The position numbers and the translations under genes are program-made. The notes beneath the pieces were generated by a model. That model made no database searches. It worked only from the letters and a program-made list of their open reading frames with translations, and was not told the origin of the DNA. From Xenorhabdus innexi (GTDB taxonomy: Bacteria > Pseudomonadota > Gammaproteobacteria > Enterobacterales > Enterobacteriaceae), in NCBI RefSeq assembly GCF_002632485.1, contig NZ_NIBU01000033.1, positions 1 to 40,361 of the forward strand: DNA of 40,361 nucleotides, written 5' to 3'. This document shows positions 6,902 through 15,339 of the stretch, piece by piece. Within the stretch, counting starts at the first letter, position 1. Every line of letters begins with the position of its first letter.

Positions 6902-8851
6902 TCAGCTAAGAAATGAAATATTAAAATCTGACTTTTGACGTAATGCTTTTTCTTGCTCATCCACAACCTGATTTAATTTTTTCACAAAAATAGATTTTAG
7001 TTGCTCCCAATATTCTTCAAAGTATTCTTCATCACGTAAACAATGTGTCATGACAGCCGCCCGTAATACATAAATATGATGAATTTCCTGCCATTCATCC
7101 TGGCTAAAACCACATTGTTCAGCATAATATTGAGGAGTATCTCCGTACTCTTTATAATCCAACATTGTCGATGATGTGAATAAATCGTTGGTATAAGCTC
7201 GCTTGGTAGAATATGAACAGAGTTCATAAATACGCTTATTGAGGGCATTGTGATTCCGCAGACTGTTATTACCAGTTTCCTTGAAAGAAAAGTTAATCAT
7301 ATGAAAGTCAGGAGATGGCATGATATGCATTTCAAACTGGTATTTTCCGACCTTTATAAGAGGCATATTTTTTATGTTGTTTAATAACCAATGTGCCGTG
7401 ACAATTCCTGCTGCTATCACTTTGCCATACCCGGTAACATTCAGAGGTAATAGCCGATGAGCTGCCCATAAAGCGGCAGCCGTTGCTCCTGCTTTTGAAC
7501 CTTCCATTATGGAAGACCCTAATATATTCCTATTATTGCCAGATGAATGACTTTGAGGAATATTATCCTGAAAAACATAAACTGCCTGGGAAGAAATCAA
7601 ATCAAGAATTCGTTTATCTTTCATGCAGATAGCGCCTGCGGAATATTGAATGAAACCCATTTTATGAGGATCAACTGTAATCGAATCAACATGCTTCAAT
7701 GCCTTGAAACTCTGGTAAACAGCCGGTTTAGGCCAAACAATATTTTCAGGCATCAGGCCAAGTTGATGATGCTTCTTTATTAACTCATCATATTCCATAA
7801 ATTTTCCCTGCTCATCCAGCAACAAAGAGCAGGCATATCCCGCATAGGCAGCATCAACGTGTATATAGAATGATGCACCATGATGTTCTTCACATTCTTT
7901 TCTTAATGCGATCACTTCATCAATACAATCAATGGCACCAACTTCCGTTGTTCCTACCACTGCAATCATGGCCAAAATAGCTTCTCCTTTCTCAATAAGA
8001 GAAAGTGTGATTTCGCGCATTTTAGCAATATCAGTCTGATACTCTGCATTAACAGGTAATGGAATAATATTCTCCTGACCGATACCGAAGATATCAGCCG
8101 CTTTTACCCAGGAATAATGCTTGGATTGTGGAACAAGTAGCTTACCTATAATTTCAGGTTTGACACCAGCACCACGACACGTCATCTCACGGATTTCATT
8201 AAATATCCCCTGCTCTTTTAAGCCACTGATTAAATCAATAACCTCCGTTGTTGACATATTCATTAGCTGCTGATGGGATTTGTGACTAAGCAGGTTTTTC
8301 GTTTCAGGATGTTGGGAAATAGCAAAAGGCAGCGTTTTCAAATTCCTGGCAACCCAAAGACCTTCGTAGTTTGCTACTGTTCCTCCTGATGTAATATGTC
8401 CCCAGGCTTGTTGTGGATCATAGCCGAACATGCGGCAGAGATCTAAGCCTGACTCAATCTCAAGTTCTGTTGTTGTTGGTGATACTTCATAAGAACAATT
8501 ATTAGGGTTGTACATCATTGCCATGACATAAGCGAGGTTAGAAACCATCAAAGTGTCAGCATTGATATGACCAAGATAACGAGGAGAAAAAAGAGGAATA
8601 GAGGTGTTCTTTAGTTTTGCGGATAACTGATTGAGTATTCCTTCTGTCCGATAGAGAGTTTCCCTATAGTTATGTTCATAGCGATCAACCGATGTAATTA
8701 ATGCTGAGTCTTCAGGATGAAACCCAGAACGCCAATGCATATGTTCACTGACAGCATAATCCATCATTTCTTTGAAGAACACGGCATTCTCTGATTTTGG
8801 ACCTAAAAAAAGAGCATCAATGTTTAAGTTAGGATTAGATGACTTAGGCAT
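6902..8851 (-). CDS. PLP-dependent amino-acid decarboxylase, tyrosine-decarboxylase (TyrDC) type
   Basis: A 649-aa group II PLP decarboxylase, close to the roughly 620-aa length of bacterial TyrDC enzymes. Visible landmarks are EVSPTTTELE and WGHITSGGTVANYEGLW in the substrate/PLP region, VVGTTEVGAIDCIDE, HVDAAYAGYAC (the Asp that pairs with the pyridine nitrogen) and SITVDPHKMGFIQYSAG with the PLP lysine near residue 397. The DPHKMG-x-x-x-YSAG form is typical of the TyrDC branch, so an aromatic L-amino acid giving tyramine or phenylethylamine is likely but not proven. The protein is cytoplasmic with no signal. It is a single gene on the - strand, starting at ATG 8849-8851 after a TTGAGG site. 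Known aromatic amines in these bacteria include phenylethylamides and rhabdopeptide ends; a link here is inference. Confidence 0.85.
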   Translation of the reverse strand: MPKSSNPNLNIDALFLGPKSENAVFFKEMMDYAVSEHMHWRSGFHPEDSALITSVDRYEHNYRETLYRTEGILNQLSAKLKNTSIPLFSPRYLGHINADTLMVSNLAYVMAMMYNPNNCSYEVSPTTTELEIESGLDLCRMFGYDPQQAWGHITSGGTVANYEGLWVARNLKTLPFAISQHPETKNLLSHKSHQQLMNMSTTEVIDLISGLKEQGIFNEIREMTCRGAGVKPEIIGKLLVPQSKHYSWVKAADIFGIGQENIIPLPVNAEYQTDIAKMREITLSLIEKGEAILAMIAVVGTTEVGAIDCIDEVIALRKECEEHHGASFYIHVDAAYAGYACSLLLDEQGKFMEYDELIKKHHQLGLMPENIVWPKPAVYQSFKALKHVDSITVDPHKMGFIQYSAGAICMKDKRILDLISSQAVYVFQDNIPQSHSSGNNRNILGSSIMEGSKAGATAAALWAAHRLLPLNVTGYGKVIAAGIVTAHWLLNNIKNMPLIKVGKYQFEMHIMPSPDFHMINFSFKETGNNSLRNHNALNKRIYELCSYSTKRAYTNDLFTSSTMLDYKEYGDTPQYYAEQCGFSQDEWQEIHHIYVLRAAVMTHCLRDEEYFEEYWEQLKSIFVKKLNQVVDEQEKALRQKSDFNISFLS

Positions 8852-9158
8852 AGTTGTAATATCCTCAATTGATCATTATTTTTTGTTATTTATTAACTAT
8901 TCATTATATGAATCAAACTATAGAAACAGATATAAAACATATGGCTTGAAAATTTAATAAGAAATTAACAAATACTTTGGATTTGTGCGCAGGAACAAAG
9001 AAATTATGCAGGCAGGGGCTGGAGGCTGAAATTATCTACCCATATCACTTTATAGATAAAAGGTATTTTTCTGCACATAAAAATAAGCACTGGCGTTACA
9101 TTTTTTATTGTGCAGAACAGAATAAATGGAGGATATATACTCATTAATTGAGTAATAA
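8852..9158. other. intergenic region before the decarboxylase
   Basis: About 300 nt, AT-rich next to the decarboxylase. It contains a long inverted repeat (9069-9117) and must hold the decarboxylase promoter. I see no credible coding sequence. Confidence 0.5.
9069..9117. repeat. inverted repeat between dmsC-like gene and decarboxylase
   Basis: TTCTGCACA at 9069-9077 pairs with TGTGCAGAA at 9109-9117, and pairing continues through the flanking A/T runs with a one-base bulge. It lies downstream of the dmsC-like gene and could end or stabilise that transcript, or be a small mobile-element relic. Confidence 0.5.
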
Positions 9159-10055
9159 TCAAACATCACACATAACAAAGAAGATATATTGATTAATTAT
9201 TTCAGCAATCAACATGATAATTGTACCTGATAAGATAGGACAACCTATACGAACAAGTGTTTTATTTCTTCCTCTCCATAATGTATAGGTCCATATCGTC
9301 ATGGCAATGATATATAAACACCACGTTATCATTCTGAAACCAAATGCACTTCTTAGATTAATTTCGGGTTGGTGAGGAAAGATAATATTTTCTATTTGAC
9401 CTTCAGTTACTGCTTCGACTAACCATCCCATGTATGCTGGTTGTTCAATTAAGCGCGTTGTCACACTGATAAACACAATGATCAATGCTGTCATAATTAA
9501 CTTAGTCGGAATTTTTTCCCGTATAAATTTTCTGCCGGGCTGACCAATAAGTGATAGTGCCAGTGCTGGCCCCAGAGTGAAAACTGCACCATAAAACAAG
9601 AAATAAGTATTAATATTTGTCCAGATGATTAGATTGCTGTTAGAGTAAATATTGACCATGTAATGGATATCAGCCAGTCCTATAATACTAATTCCCGCCA
9701 TAATATATGCATGACTCTGTTTTGTAATCAGAACAAAGAGCGTATATAAACTCAGAGTAATAAAGTAGGCAGCAGAAAATGTTGTTTCTGTGTTTACCCA
9801 CTCTTGCATCAGGTCATGTAATTGTAATAGCTGATATGAACTGGATGGATATCCGATGATATCCAGAAAAGATAACAACCCTATTCCTGCCAGAATACTG
9901 CTGATAACTAAAATTCTGCGGACAGGCACAGCTTCTGTTTCCTGCCCTACTTCTGTTTTGTGATAAAAAAAATGAGTATAAAGTGCACTCATTAAGACCA
10001 AACCAATAGAACTTTGCACTATCATTGTAAATGCAATCAACAGCCATTCACCCAT
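9159..10055 (-). CDS. DmsC-like membrane anchor (DMSO reductase anchor subunit family)
   Basis: A 298-aa protein with about eight membrane helices. I start it at ATG 10053-10055, giving MGEWLLIAFTMIVQSSIG, because this lines up with the DmsC/YnfH N-terminus (GEWPL-x-I-F-T). A TTG further upstream would add 18 residues with no support. DmsC anchors the molybdoenzyme pair DmsAB in the membrane and passes menaquinol electrons to it. Size and the small/large helix pattern fit, including the PHQPEINLRSAFGFRM loop. No dmsA or dmsB lies in the window, so the anchor stands alone between the decarboxylase and fnr. It is either the remnant of a respiratory operon or an anchor shared with a distant partner. 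The family call rests on the N-terminus and topology only. Confidence 0.65.
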   Translation of the reverse strand: MGEWLLIAFTMIVQSSIGLVLMSALYTHFFYHKTEVGQETEAVPVRRILVISSILAGIGLLSFLDIIGYPSSSYQLLQLHDLMQEWVNTETTFSAAYFITLSLYTLFVLITKQSHAYIMAGISIIGLADIHYMVNIYSNSNLIIWTNINTYFLFYGAVFTLGPALALSLIGQPGRKFIREKIPTKLIMTALIIVFISVTTRLIEQPAYMGWLVEAVTEGQIENIIFPHQPEINLRSAFGFRMITWCLYIIAMTIWTYTLWRGRNKTLVRIGCPILSGTIIMLIAEIINQYIFFVMCDV

Positions 10056-10100
10056 GCTAATCCATCCATTTATCTGAAAACCACCACCATCACAACATAT

Positions 10101-10213
10101 TATACCCAATGAATTTCAAGATGCATCGCAGCTAAAAGAGAGCGATTAGCAGCATAGACAGCTATATGTCTGAACCTAGCCAGCAAAAAGCCCATCTGAA
10201 GACAATGGGTATA
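10101..10213. repeat. short interspersed element with TATACCC/GGGTATA ends (MITE-like)
   Basis: TATACCCAATG at the left end and CAATGGGTATA at the right are inverted copies with one mismatch, 113 bp overall. The left segment continues GAATTTCAAGATGCA, which I recognise from memory as a frequent intergenic repeat in Photorhabdus and Xenorhabdus. Internal short inverted repeats would fold it. It sits in the divergent dmsC-like/fnr gap. Confidence 0.65.
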
Positions 10214-10382
10214 TATTATTAAGACAATTTAAGTTTAATTGAAATGTTATATCGAACATTCGGGATTTTACGCAAGTTATGCATGAATAACAGCAAAATT
10301 TCATTTTTTTCTTCTTTAATAATAACTGGGGTTGATTAGCAGAAAAAGCAAGCTCTTATCAGAGCGGCCTAAATATGTTAAA

Positions 10383-10396
10383 TTGACCGACATCAA
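10383..10396. promoter_or_regulatory. FNR box at the fnr promoter
   Basis: TTGACCGACATCAA matches TTGAT-N4-ATCAA at 9 of 10 positions, 22 nt before the fnr ATG. E. coli fnr has an FNR site near its own start for negative autoregulation, so the arrangement appears conserved. Confidence 0.75.
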
Positions 10397-10418
10397 TAAT
10401 TTCTAACGAGCACTTCCT

Positions 10419-11174
10419 ATGGTCCCGGAAAAACGTATTATTAGGCGGATTCAATCAGGTGGTTGTGCAATCCACTGTCAGGATTGTAGCATTAACCAAT
10501 TATGCATTCCTTTCACTTTAAACGATCATGAACTTGATCAGCTTGATAATATTATTGAGCGAAAAAAACCAATCCAAAAAGGGCAAACACTTTTTAAAGC
10601 TGGTGATGCACTAAAATCGCTTTACGCTATCCGCTCTGGGACTATCAAAAGCTATACGATCACTGAAGAAGGTGATGAGCAGATAACTGGCTTTCATCTT
10701 GCCGGTGATTTAGTCGGGTTCGATGCCATTATAAATACAGAACACCCCAGTTTTGCTCAGGCTCTGGAAACGTCAATGGTATGTGAAATCCCGTTTGAGA
10801 CACTGGATGATCTCTCCGGGAAAATGCCTAATCTCCGCCAGCAAATGATGCGTTTGATGAGTGGTGAAATCAAAGGCGATCAGGAAATGATCCTGCTGTT
10901 ATCCAAAAAGAACGCGGAAGAAAGGCTGGCAGCATTTGTTTATAATTTATCCCGCCGTTTTGCCCAACGCGGTTTTTCTCCCCGCGAATTCCGCCTGACG
11001 ATGACTCGTAGTGATATCGGTAATTATCTCGGTTTGACTGTTGAAACAATCAGCCGCTTGCTGGGGCGTTTCCAGAAAAACGGTATCTTAGGCGTAAAAG
11101 GTAAGTATATTGCTGTCGAAAATATGGAGAAATTGACTGAATTGGCAGGCAAAGCCCATACGAATGTAGCATAA
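10419..11174 (+). CDS. fnr: FNR, oxygen-responsive global transcription regulator
   Basis: A 251-aa protein almost identical to E. coli FNR over its length. C20, C23, C29 and C122 ligate the oxygen-labile [4Fe-4S] cluster; C16 is also present. A CRP-type beta-roll (about 30-150), dimer helix and C-terminal helix-turn-helix with [12 protein letters not shown] follow; E, S and R in this recognition helix read TTGAT half sites. Under anoxia the dimer activates respiratory genes and represses aerobic ones. The start [10 protein letters not shown] matches the family ([10 protein letters not shown]). Its promoter carries an FNR box and a hairpin follows the stop. uspE lies next, as in many Enterobacterales. 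It may also act on the FNR-like site in front of the dioxygenase pair 4.3 kb away. Confidence 0.98.
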   Translation: MVPEKRIIRRIQSGGCAIHCQDCSINQLCIPFTLNDHELDQLDNIIERKKPIQKGQTLFKAGDALKSLYAIRSGTIKSYTITEEGDEQITGFHLAGDLVGFDAIINTEHPSFAQALETSMVCEIPFETLDDLSGKMPNLRQQMMRLMSGEIKGDQEMILLLSKKNAEERLAAFVYNLSRRFAQRGFSPREFRLTMTRSDIGNYLGLTVETISRLLGRFQKNGILGVKGKYIAVENMEKLTELAGKAHTNVA

Positions 11175-11190
11175 AGTTGTTTCAAAATTT

Positions 11191-11223
11191 AAGCCAGATC
11201 ACTATATTTTACTGATCTGGCTT
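11191..11223 (+). terminator. hairpin after fnr
   Basis: A perfect 11-bp stem AAGCCAGATCA/TGATCTGGCTT encloses an 11-nt loop 17 nt after the fnr stop. Only CTTCCC follows, so termination may be partial and allow some read-through into uspE. Confidence 0.65.
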
Positions 11224-11300
11224 CCCTATCCCCTGTTATAGTTGTCTACATTAGTTATCTCCCATACAAAAATCACATCCAGCCTCTGCGAGGGATTAAT

Positions 11301-12245
11301 ATGGCAAACTACCAAAACCTCTTAGTTGCAATTGATCCGAATCAGGATGATCAGCCAGCGTTAAGGCGTGCGGTATATATCGTGCAACGTAATGGTGGCA
11401 GGATTAAAGCTTTCTTACCCATTTATGATCTTTCATATGATATGACCACGTTACTTTCTCCTGAAGAAAGAGACGCAATGCGTAAGGGTGTTATTGGTCA
11501 ACGAGTAGCCTGGATAAAACAGCAGGCACACTACTATCTTGAATCAGGGATTGATATTGAAATTAAGGTAGTTTGGCATAACCGTTTTTATGAAGCGATT
11601 ATTCAGGAAGTTATTTCTGGAAAGCATGATTTATTATTGAAGATGGCACACCAGCATTCCCTGCTAGAATCGATAATCTTTACCCCGCTTGACTGGCATT
11701 TGTTACGCAAATGCCCTTGTCCTGTCTGGATGGTAAAAGATCAGGTATGGCCGGAAAAAGGTTCTGCTGTTGTTGCAGTCAATTTATCAAATGAAGAATC
11801 CTATCATAATGAACTTAATCTGAAATTAGTTCATGAAACACAGGATATTGCTAACAGAATTGTCAAAGAACCATTGATTCATCTGGTCAGTTCCTATCCT
11901 GCCGCGCCTTTGAACATTGCAACAGAATTGCCTGATTTTGATCCTAATGTGTATAACCGAGCACTACGTGGGCAGCATTTGGTTGCCATGAAAGAACTAC
12001 GGCAAAAATTTTGTGTTAGTGAAGAACAAACTCATGTTCAGGAAGGTTTACCAGAAAAAGTCATTCCCGAAATTTGTGATGAACTCAATGCGGGTGTAGT
12101 CGTTTTAGGTATTCTTGGGCGTACTGGTTTATCAGCCGCATTTCTTGGTAATACGGCAGAGCATGTTATTGACCGATTAAAATGCGATCTTCTGGCGATT
12201 AAACCTGATGGTTTTGTTTGCCCGATTAGTGTAATCGATGAATAG
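11301..12245 (+). CDS. uspE: universal stress protein UspE
   Basis: A 314-aa cytoplasmic tandem Usp protein (E. coli UspE is 316 aa). It begins [25 protein letters not shown]. The first Usp domain covers roughly 1-150 and the second about 155-310. The second ends in [34 protein letters not shown], where G-x2-G-x9-G(S/T)-like residues match the Usp nucleotide loop region. A GAGGGA site precedes ATG. Uspe proteins support survival under stress and cell aggregation in E. coli; the biochemical role is not settled. The adjacent fnr gene upstream is a conserved pairing. A terminator follows 17 nt after the stop. Confidence 0.96.
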   Translation: MANYQNLLVAIDPNQDDQPALRRAVYIVQRNGGRIKAFLPIYDLSYDMTTLLSPEERDAMRKGVIGQRVAWIKQQAHYYLESGIDIEIKVVWHNRFYEAIIQEVISGKHDLLLKMAHQHSLLESIIFTPLDWHLLRKCPCPVWMVKDQVWPEKGSAVVAVNLSNEESYHNELNLKLVHETQDIANRIVKEPLIHLVSSYPAAPLNIATELPDFDPNVYNRALRGQHLVAMKELRQKFCVSEEQTHVQEGLPEKVIPEICDELNAGVVVLGILGRTGLSAAFLGNTAEHVIDRLKCDLLAIKPDGFVCPISVIDE

Positions 12246-12262
12246 AAAATCCGGTTAGTAAA

Positions 12263-12299
12263 ATGAAAAACCTCACAGCAAAGCGATGGGGTTTTTCAT
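12263..12299. terminator. terminator between convergent uspE and recombinase genes
   Basis: ATGAAAAACC (12263-12272) pairs with GGTTTTTCAT (12290-12299). A/T runs on both arms allow use from either strand, suiting the convergent genes. Confidence 0.65.
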
Positions 12300-12360
12300 T
12301 GAATTGTCAGTTACGGTTTCTCTATTCGTTATGCTGTGCTAATAGTGCTTTCGTCATCTG

Positions 12361-13377
12361 TCAGAAATTTAAATTTCTGGCTGCATTTCTCAAACGCTCA
12401 TCTCCTCGTCGATCATACTTTTGAGTCGTTGTGATACTTGAGTGCCCCATCGCATCTTTGACCGTGACGATATCTTCACCATTGTCCAACATCGCTGAAG
12501 CAAAAGTTCTGCGTAGATCATGTGGAGCAAATTTTTCTATTCCACTTTCAATCCTGCGATTTTCCAATATGTGATAAATGGCCTGATCTGAAAGACGATT
12601 ATCTGTCACATCATCATGACGCCGGATACGAGTAAATAATGGCCCGGCATGATCACCGCGAACTTCATCTATCCAACGGTTTAATCGTCTCCATGTTCCT
12701 TCCGGCATATAAGATAATCGTTCTTTATTACCTTTACCCATTACCCTTAGTGCTTGTTCACGATAAATAATACTTTTCATATCTAATGAAACAATTTCTG
12801 AACGACGCAAACCACATCCGATCAGAATGCCAATAATGGCAGCATCACGTAAACCTTTTGTACTGATATCATCTTCACAGGCATAAAATAAATTTTTAAT
12901 TTCATGTCGCTCAAGTGCCCGTCCTTTCGGTAAGCGATTTCCTCTGACAGACCGTACTTGTTTGATGTGTTGGAAACTATCGGTATCAAGTTGTTTCATT
13001 GTCCAAGCTTCTAAAGCAACACCTTTCAGGGCAGAAAGATAAGTATTAATTGTTGCGGGTGCTTTTCCAGAATCAGAGAGCATTTCCATTACCGCCTGTA
13101 TATGATGTCGCCGCAATTCACTCCATGAACAATCGCGCACATTCTGGTATCCCAACATTTTTGCCACAATATTAAGGAATGATTTCATTGTCTGGCGACT
13201 TCGTTTTGACCCCAGACTGACAAGATAGGCAATCGCCGGATTGTCATATATTTGATTACCAGATGTGGACAGTGACATAACCATGCCCTGTTTTTGGTGA
13301 GCTATATCATTTCCCTGTTCACGGGAAAGCACAACCAACGATTGTTTCCCTGCATTTTTTTCATCTTTATTGTGCAT
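12361..13377 (-). CDS. solitary tyrosine recombinase (phage-integrase family)
   Basis: A 338-aa site-specific recombinase starting at ATG 13377 behind CAGGGAG. The N-terminal SAM-like core-binding domain covers about 45-140 and the catalytic domain 150-335. The full active set is present: R191 (GCGLRRSE), a beta-hairpin lysine in GKGNKER (K215/K218), H286 and R289 (HDLRRTFAS), H312 (GHSSITTTQKY) and Y321. It lacks the integron-integrase extra patch and is not XerC/D by sequence. No excisionase, phage or conjugation genes adjoin, and I saw no tRNA or direct repeat marking an island. It could be a leftover from an island, a stable chromosomal gene, or an inverter of a promoter nearby. Placement beside uspE is the only context. 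Confidence 0.88.
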   Translation of the reverse strand: MHNKDEKNAGKQSLVVLSREQGNDIAHQKQGMVMSLSTSGNQIYDNPAIAYLVSLGSKRSRQTMKSFLNIVAKMLGYQNVRDCSWSELRRHHIQAVMEMLSDSGKAPATINTYLSALKGVALEAWTMKQLDTDSFQHIKQVRSVRGNRLPKGRALERHEIKNLFYACEDDISTKGLRDAAIIGILIGCGLRRSEIVSLDMKSIIYREQALRVMGKGNKERLSYMPEGTWRRLNRWIDEVRGDHAGPLFTRIRRHDDVTDNRLSDQAIYHILENRRIESGIEKFAPHDLRRTFASAMLDNGEDIVTVKDAMGHSSITTTQKYDRRGDERLRNAARNLNF

Positions 13378-13703
13378 AAATTGCTCCCTGAATCCGACAT
13401 TTATTGATTGCTCTACGTAAAAAATGGGGCTAATGACTCACACCATTTTATTTCTTAAACCTTACTTTTTCAAATGTATATTTTAATAAGTAGAAAGATA
13501 TCAAGAAGCTGAAATTCAATTAAGGCATTGATAAATAATAATAAAAAATATGTCGGATGTCAGGCCTAATGGGATGATAAAGGATTGAGTCGCGTTGAAA
13601 ACATCAGGGTAAATCTGAAATACCGGCTTTTCAGCCATCAGCCGGTATTCTTCCGGCGTCAGGTTATTCAGGCTTCATGTGAGCGTTTACTGTTAATTTT
13701 AAT
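13378..13703. other. intergenic region between recombinase and SDR, with IS remnant
   Basis: About 325 nt holding the recombinase promoter and, at 13600-13690, an eroded IS3-type fragment described separately. Nothing else recognisable. Confidence 0.5.
13600..13690 (-). pseudogene. IS3-family transposase (orfB) C-terminal remnant
   Basis: On the - strand one frame reads LNNLTPEEYRLMAEKP, the common C-terminus of IS3-group transposases (usually preceded by RPHQS). Upstream the frame is broken: a degraded RPH-like segment is one base out of register and a TGA intervenes. It is a small fossil of an insertion next to the SDR gene end. Confidence 0.5.
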
Positions 13704-14453
13704 TTATAAACCACCGCATAAATCTGTAAAGCTTCCGGTCACAAATGAAGCTTCGTCACTCAGCAGCCAAAGAATCGCATTTGCAACTTCTTCCGGTGTT
13801 CCGCCTCTTTGCATCGGGAAATTTTTGGCAATACGATCAACTCTGGAAGGCTCGCCTCCATCAGCATGGATATCAGTGTAAATACCTGCCGGACGGACGC
13901 AGTTAACTCGTATGCCATCAGCGGCAACTTCTTTAGATAATCCTATAGTAAAGGTATCAACAGCACCTTTCGAAGCAGCATAGTCAATGTATTCGAAAGG
14001 TGAGCCACTTTTCGATGCACCTGATGAAACATTAACAATTGAACCCCCAGAGCCTCCTCTGGAAATCGACATACGCTTAATCGCCTCAGAAGAACAGTAA
14101 AAATGACTCATGACATTGGTCAATAGTACTCGTTGGAATCGTTCTCCATCCATATCAATTAAGGGCATTTTTTGTTTTAAGATCCCAACATTATTGACGA
14201 GGTGAGTAATATTTCCTAACTGAGTATCAATGAAGTCGAACATTTTTTTTACTTGATCCTCATTGGAAACGTCAGCACGTACAGCTATACATTTAGCATC
14301 CAGATTCAAAATTTCATCGCGAACTTTAAACGCAGATTTTTCATCATTTAGATAATTTAAACAGATAGAGTATCCTTTATTTGCTGCCAGTATAGCCGTA
14401 GCCGCTCCAATTCCTCGGCTTGAGCCTGTAACTAAAAGTATTTTCTCGGTCAT
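13704..14453 (-). CDS. ygfF: short-chain dehydrogenase/reductase, YgfF-like
   Basis: A 249-aa classical SDR closely resembling E. coli YgfF. The cofactor loop TGSSRGIG is at 9-16, NNVG (usual NNAG) at 87-90, and catalytic S144, Y158 and K162 appear in NVSS...YIDYAASKG. VNCVRPAGIYTDIHADGGEP and the C-terminal FVTGSFTDLCGG follow family form. The basic residue in the glycine loop (R13) is compatible with NADP(H). The start ATG 14453 has AGGATAA before it. The substrate is not established for this family, although glucose-dehydrogenase-like annotations are common. It is a single gene, divergent from the cold-shock gene, with an IS remnant immediately past its stop. Confidence 0.85.
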   Translation of the reverse strand: MTEKILLVTGSSRGIGAATAILAANKGYSICLNYLNDEKSAFKVRDEILNLDAKCIAVRADVSNEDQVKKMFDFIDTQLGNITHLVNNVGILKQKMPLIDMDGERFQRVLLTNVMSHFYCSSEAIKRMSISRGGSGGSIVNVSSGASKSGSPFEYIDYAASKGAVDTFTIGLSKEVAADGIRVNCVRPAGIYTDIHADGGEPSRVDRIAKNFPMQRGGTPEEVANAILWLLSDEASFVTGSFTDLCGGL

Positions 14454-14573
14454 GATTATCCTATCTGCATTATCCAGATTTCAGGTTAGTTACGAATTTA
14501 CGTTAATTAAACTATACATTAATCTAAGTTACAGGCTATGGATATTGAATCTAAAAAAAATGAAAAATATAAC

Positions 14574-14773
14574 TTGCATAATACTCGAGAACTTGTTTTA
14601 ATACGCCATCGGTTTGAAAAACAGACCTCATACAAAGCAGTTTATTAAAGCAGTTCTCATACTCAGGCGTTATCATAATATCCCCTTTTTTTGAGTACCT
14701 CCATTAAGCGCTAAGTAGTTTCTGTAAAACAGGCCATGTTCGCCTAAAAAGGCTCAATCAAAGGAAATATAAT
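14574..14773 (+). promoter_or_regulatory. cold-shock promoter and cspA-type cold-box 5' leader
   Basis: TTGCAT (14574-14579) and TTTAAT (14597-14602) form a 17-nt-spaced sigma-70 promoter, giving a start near 14608 and a leader of about 165 nt. The leader begins CGGTTTGAAAAACAGACC, aligning with the E. coli cspA start CGGTTTGACGTACAGACC, which includes the cold box TGACGTACAGA (here 14615-14625, two changes). Near the end, TCTGTAAAACAGGCCAT and CGCC-AAA-GGC (14721-14753) match the conserved cspA segment before the ribosome site. In E. coli this leader refolds on cold shock to favour translation. Confidence 0.75.
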
Positions 14774-14989
14774 ATGTCTAATAAAATGACTGGTTTAGTA
14801 AAATGGTTTAATGCAGATAAAGGTTTTGGCTTTATCTCCCCTACCGATGGAAGCAAAGATGTGTTCGTACACTTCTCTGCAATTCAGAGTAATAACTACC
14901 GCACTCTGGAAGAAGGCCAAAAAGTCGAATTCACCATCGAACAAGGTGCCAAAGGCCCAGCAGCAGCAAACGTTGTTCCTACAGCGTAA
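14774..14989 (+). CDS. CspA-family cold-shock protein
   Basis: A 71-aa single cold-shock domain. RNP1 appears as KGFGFISP (about 16-23) and RNP2 as VFVHF (30-34). The N-terminus [19 protein letters not shown] is that of the cold-inducible CspA/B/G group rather than CspC/E (which start MSKIKGNVKWFN). It binds single-stranded RNA/DNA and acts as an RNA chaperone in the cytoplasm. The start has AAAGGAAA before ATG. A long cspA-like leader precedes it and a clear terminator ends the monocistronic transcript. Which paralogue it is cannot be decided from sequence alone. Confidence 0.96.
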   Translation: MSNKMTGLVKWFNADKGFGFISPTDGSKDVFVHFSAIQSNNYRTLEEGQKVEFTIEQGAKGPAAANVVPTA

Positions 14990-15339
14990 AATAAATCTTC
15001 TTTGAATCCTTTTTTCTGCAATAGCGAAGACGGCTTACGGCCTGAGTAGACAGAGTAATAGGATTAGAAAAAGCCGGTAAGATAAAATCAAACCGGCTTT
15101 TTTCATTAGCGGATATTAACCTGACTTCAATTTATTCCCGTCAACCACTTGTAAGTTTTTATCTAATTCTCTTCTATCCAGTTCCGCACTTCCCACATAC
15201 ATTCAGTTACTGTCCAATAAAAATAAATATCGGAAAGTAAACTCAACTCTGACCAATAACGTTTAGTTGTTTAGTTGTTAATTGCAGGTAAAAAAAATTC
15301 TGATACTGTAAATAAGTAAGAAACAGTGGGACGAGGCAT
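14990..15339. other. intergenic region after csp gene
   Basis: Contains the csp terminator (15068-15103), then about 230 nt leading to the yhhN-like gene with no recognisable coding sequence. The GACGAGG site at its end serves the next start. Confidence 0.5.
15068..15103 (+). terminator. Rho-independent terminator of the csp transcript
   Basis: AAGCCGGT (15071-15078) pairs with ACCGGCTT (15092-15099), extended by A-T pairs and followed by TTTT. It lies about 80 nt after the csp stop. Confidence 0.85.

Noticed and set aside
13704..14453. SDR as a fatty-acid FabG
   Set aside because: Sequence follows YgfF more closely (HADGGEPSRVDR, GSFTDLCGG), and no fatty-acid genes adjoin.
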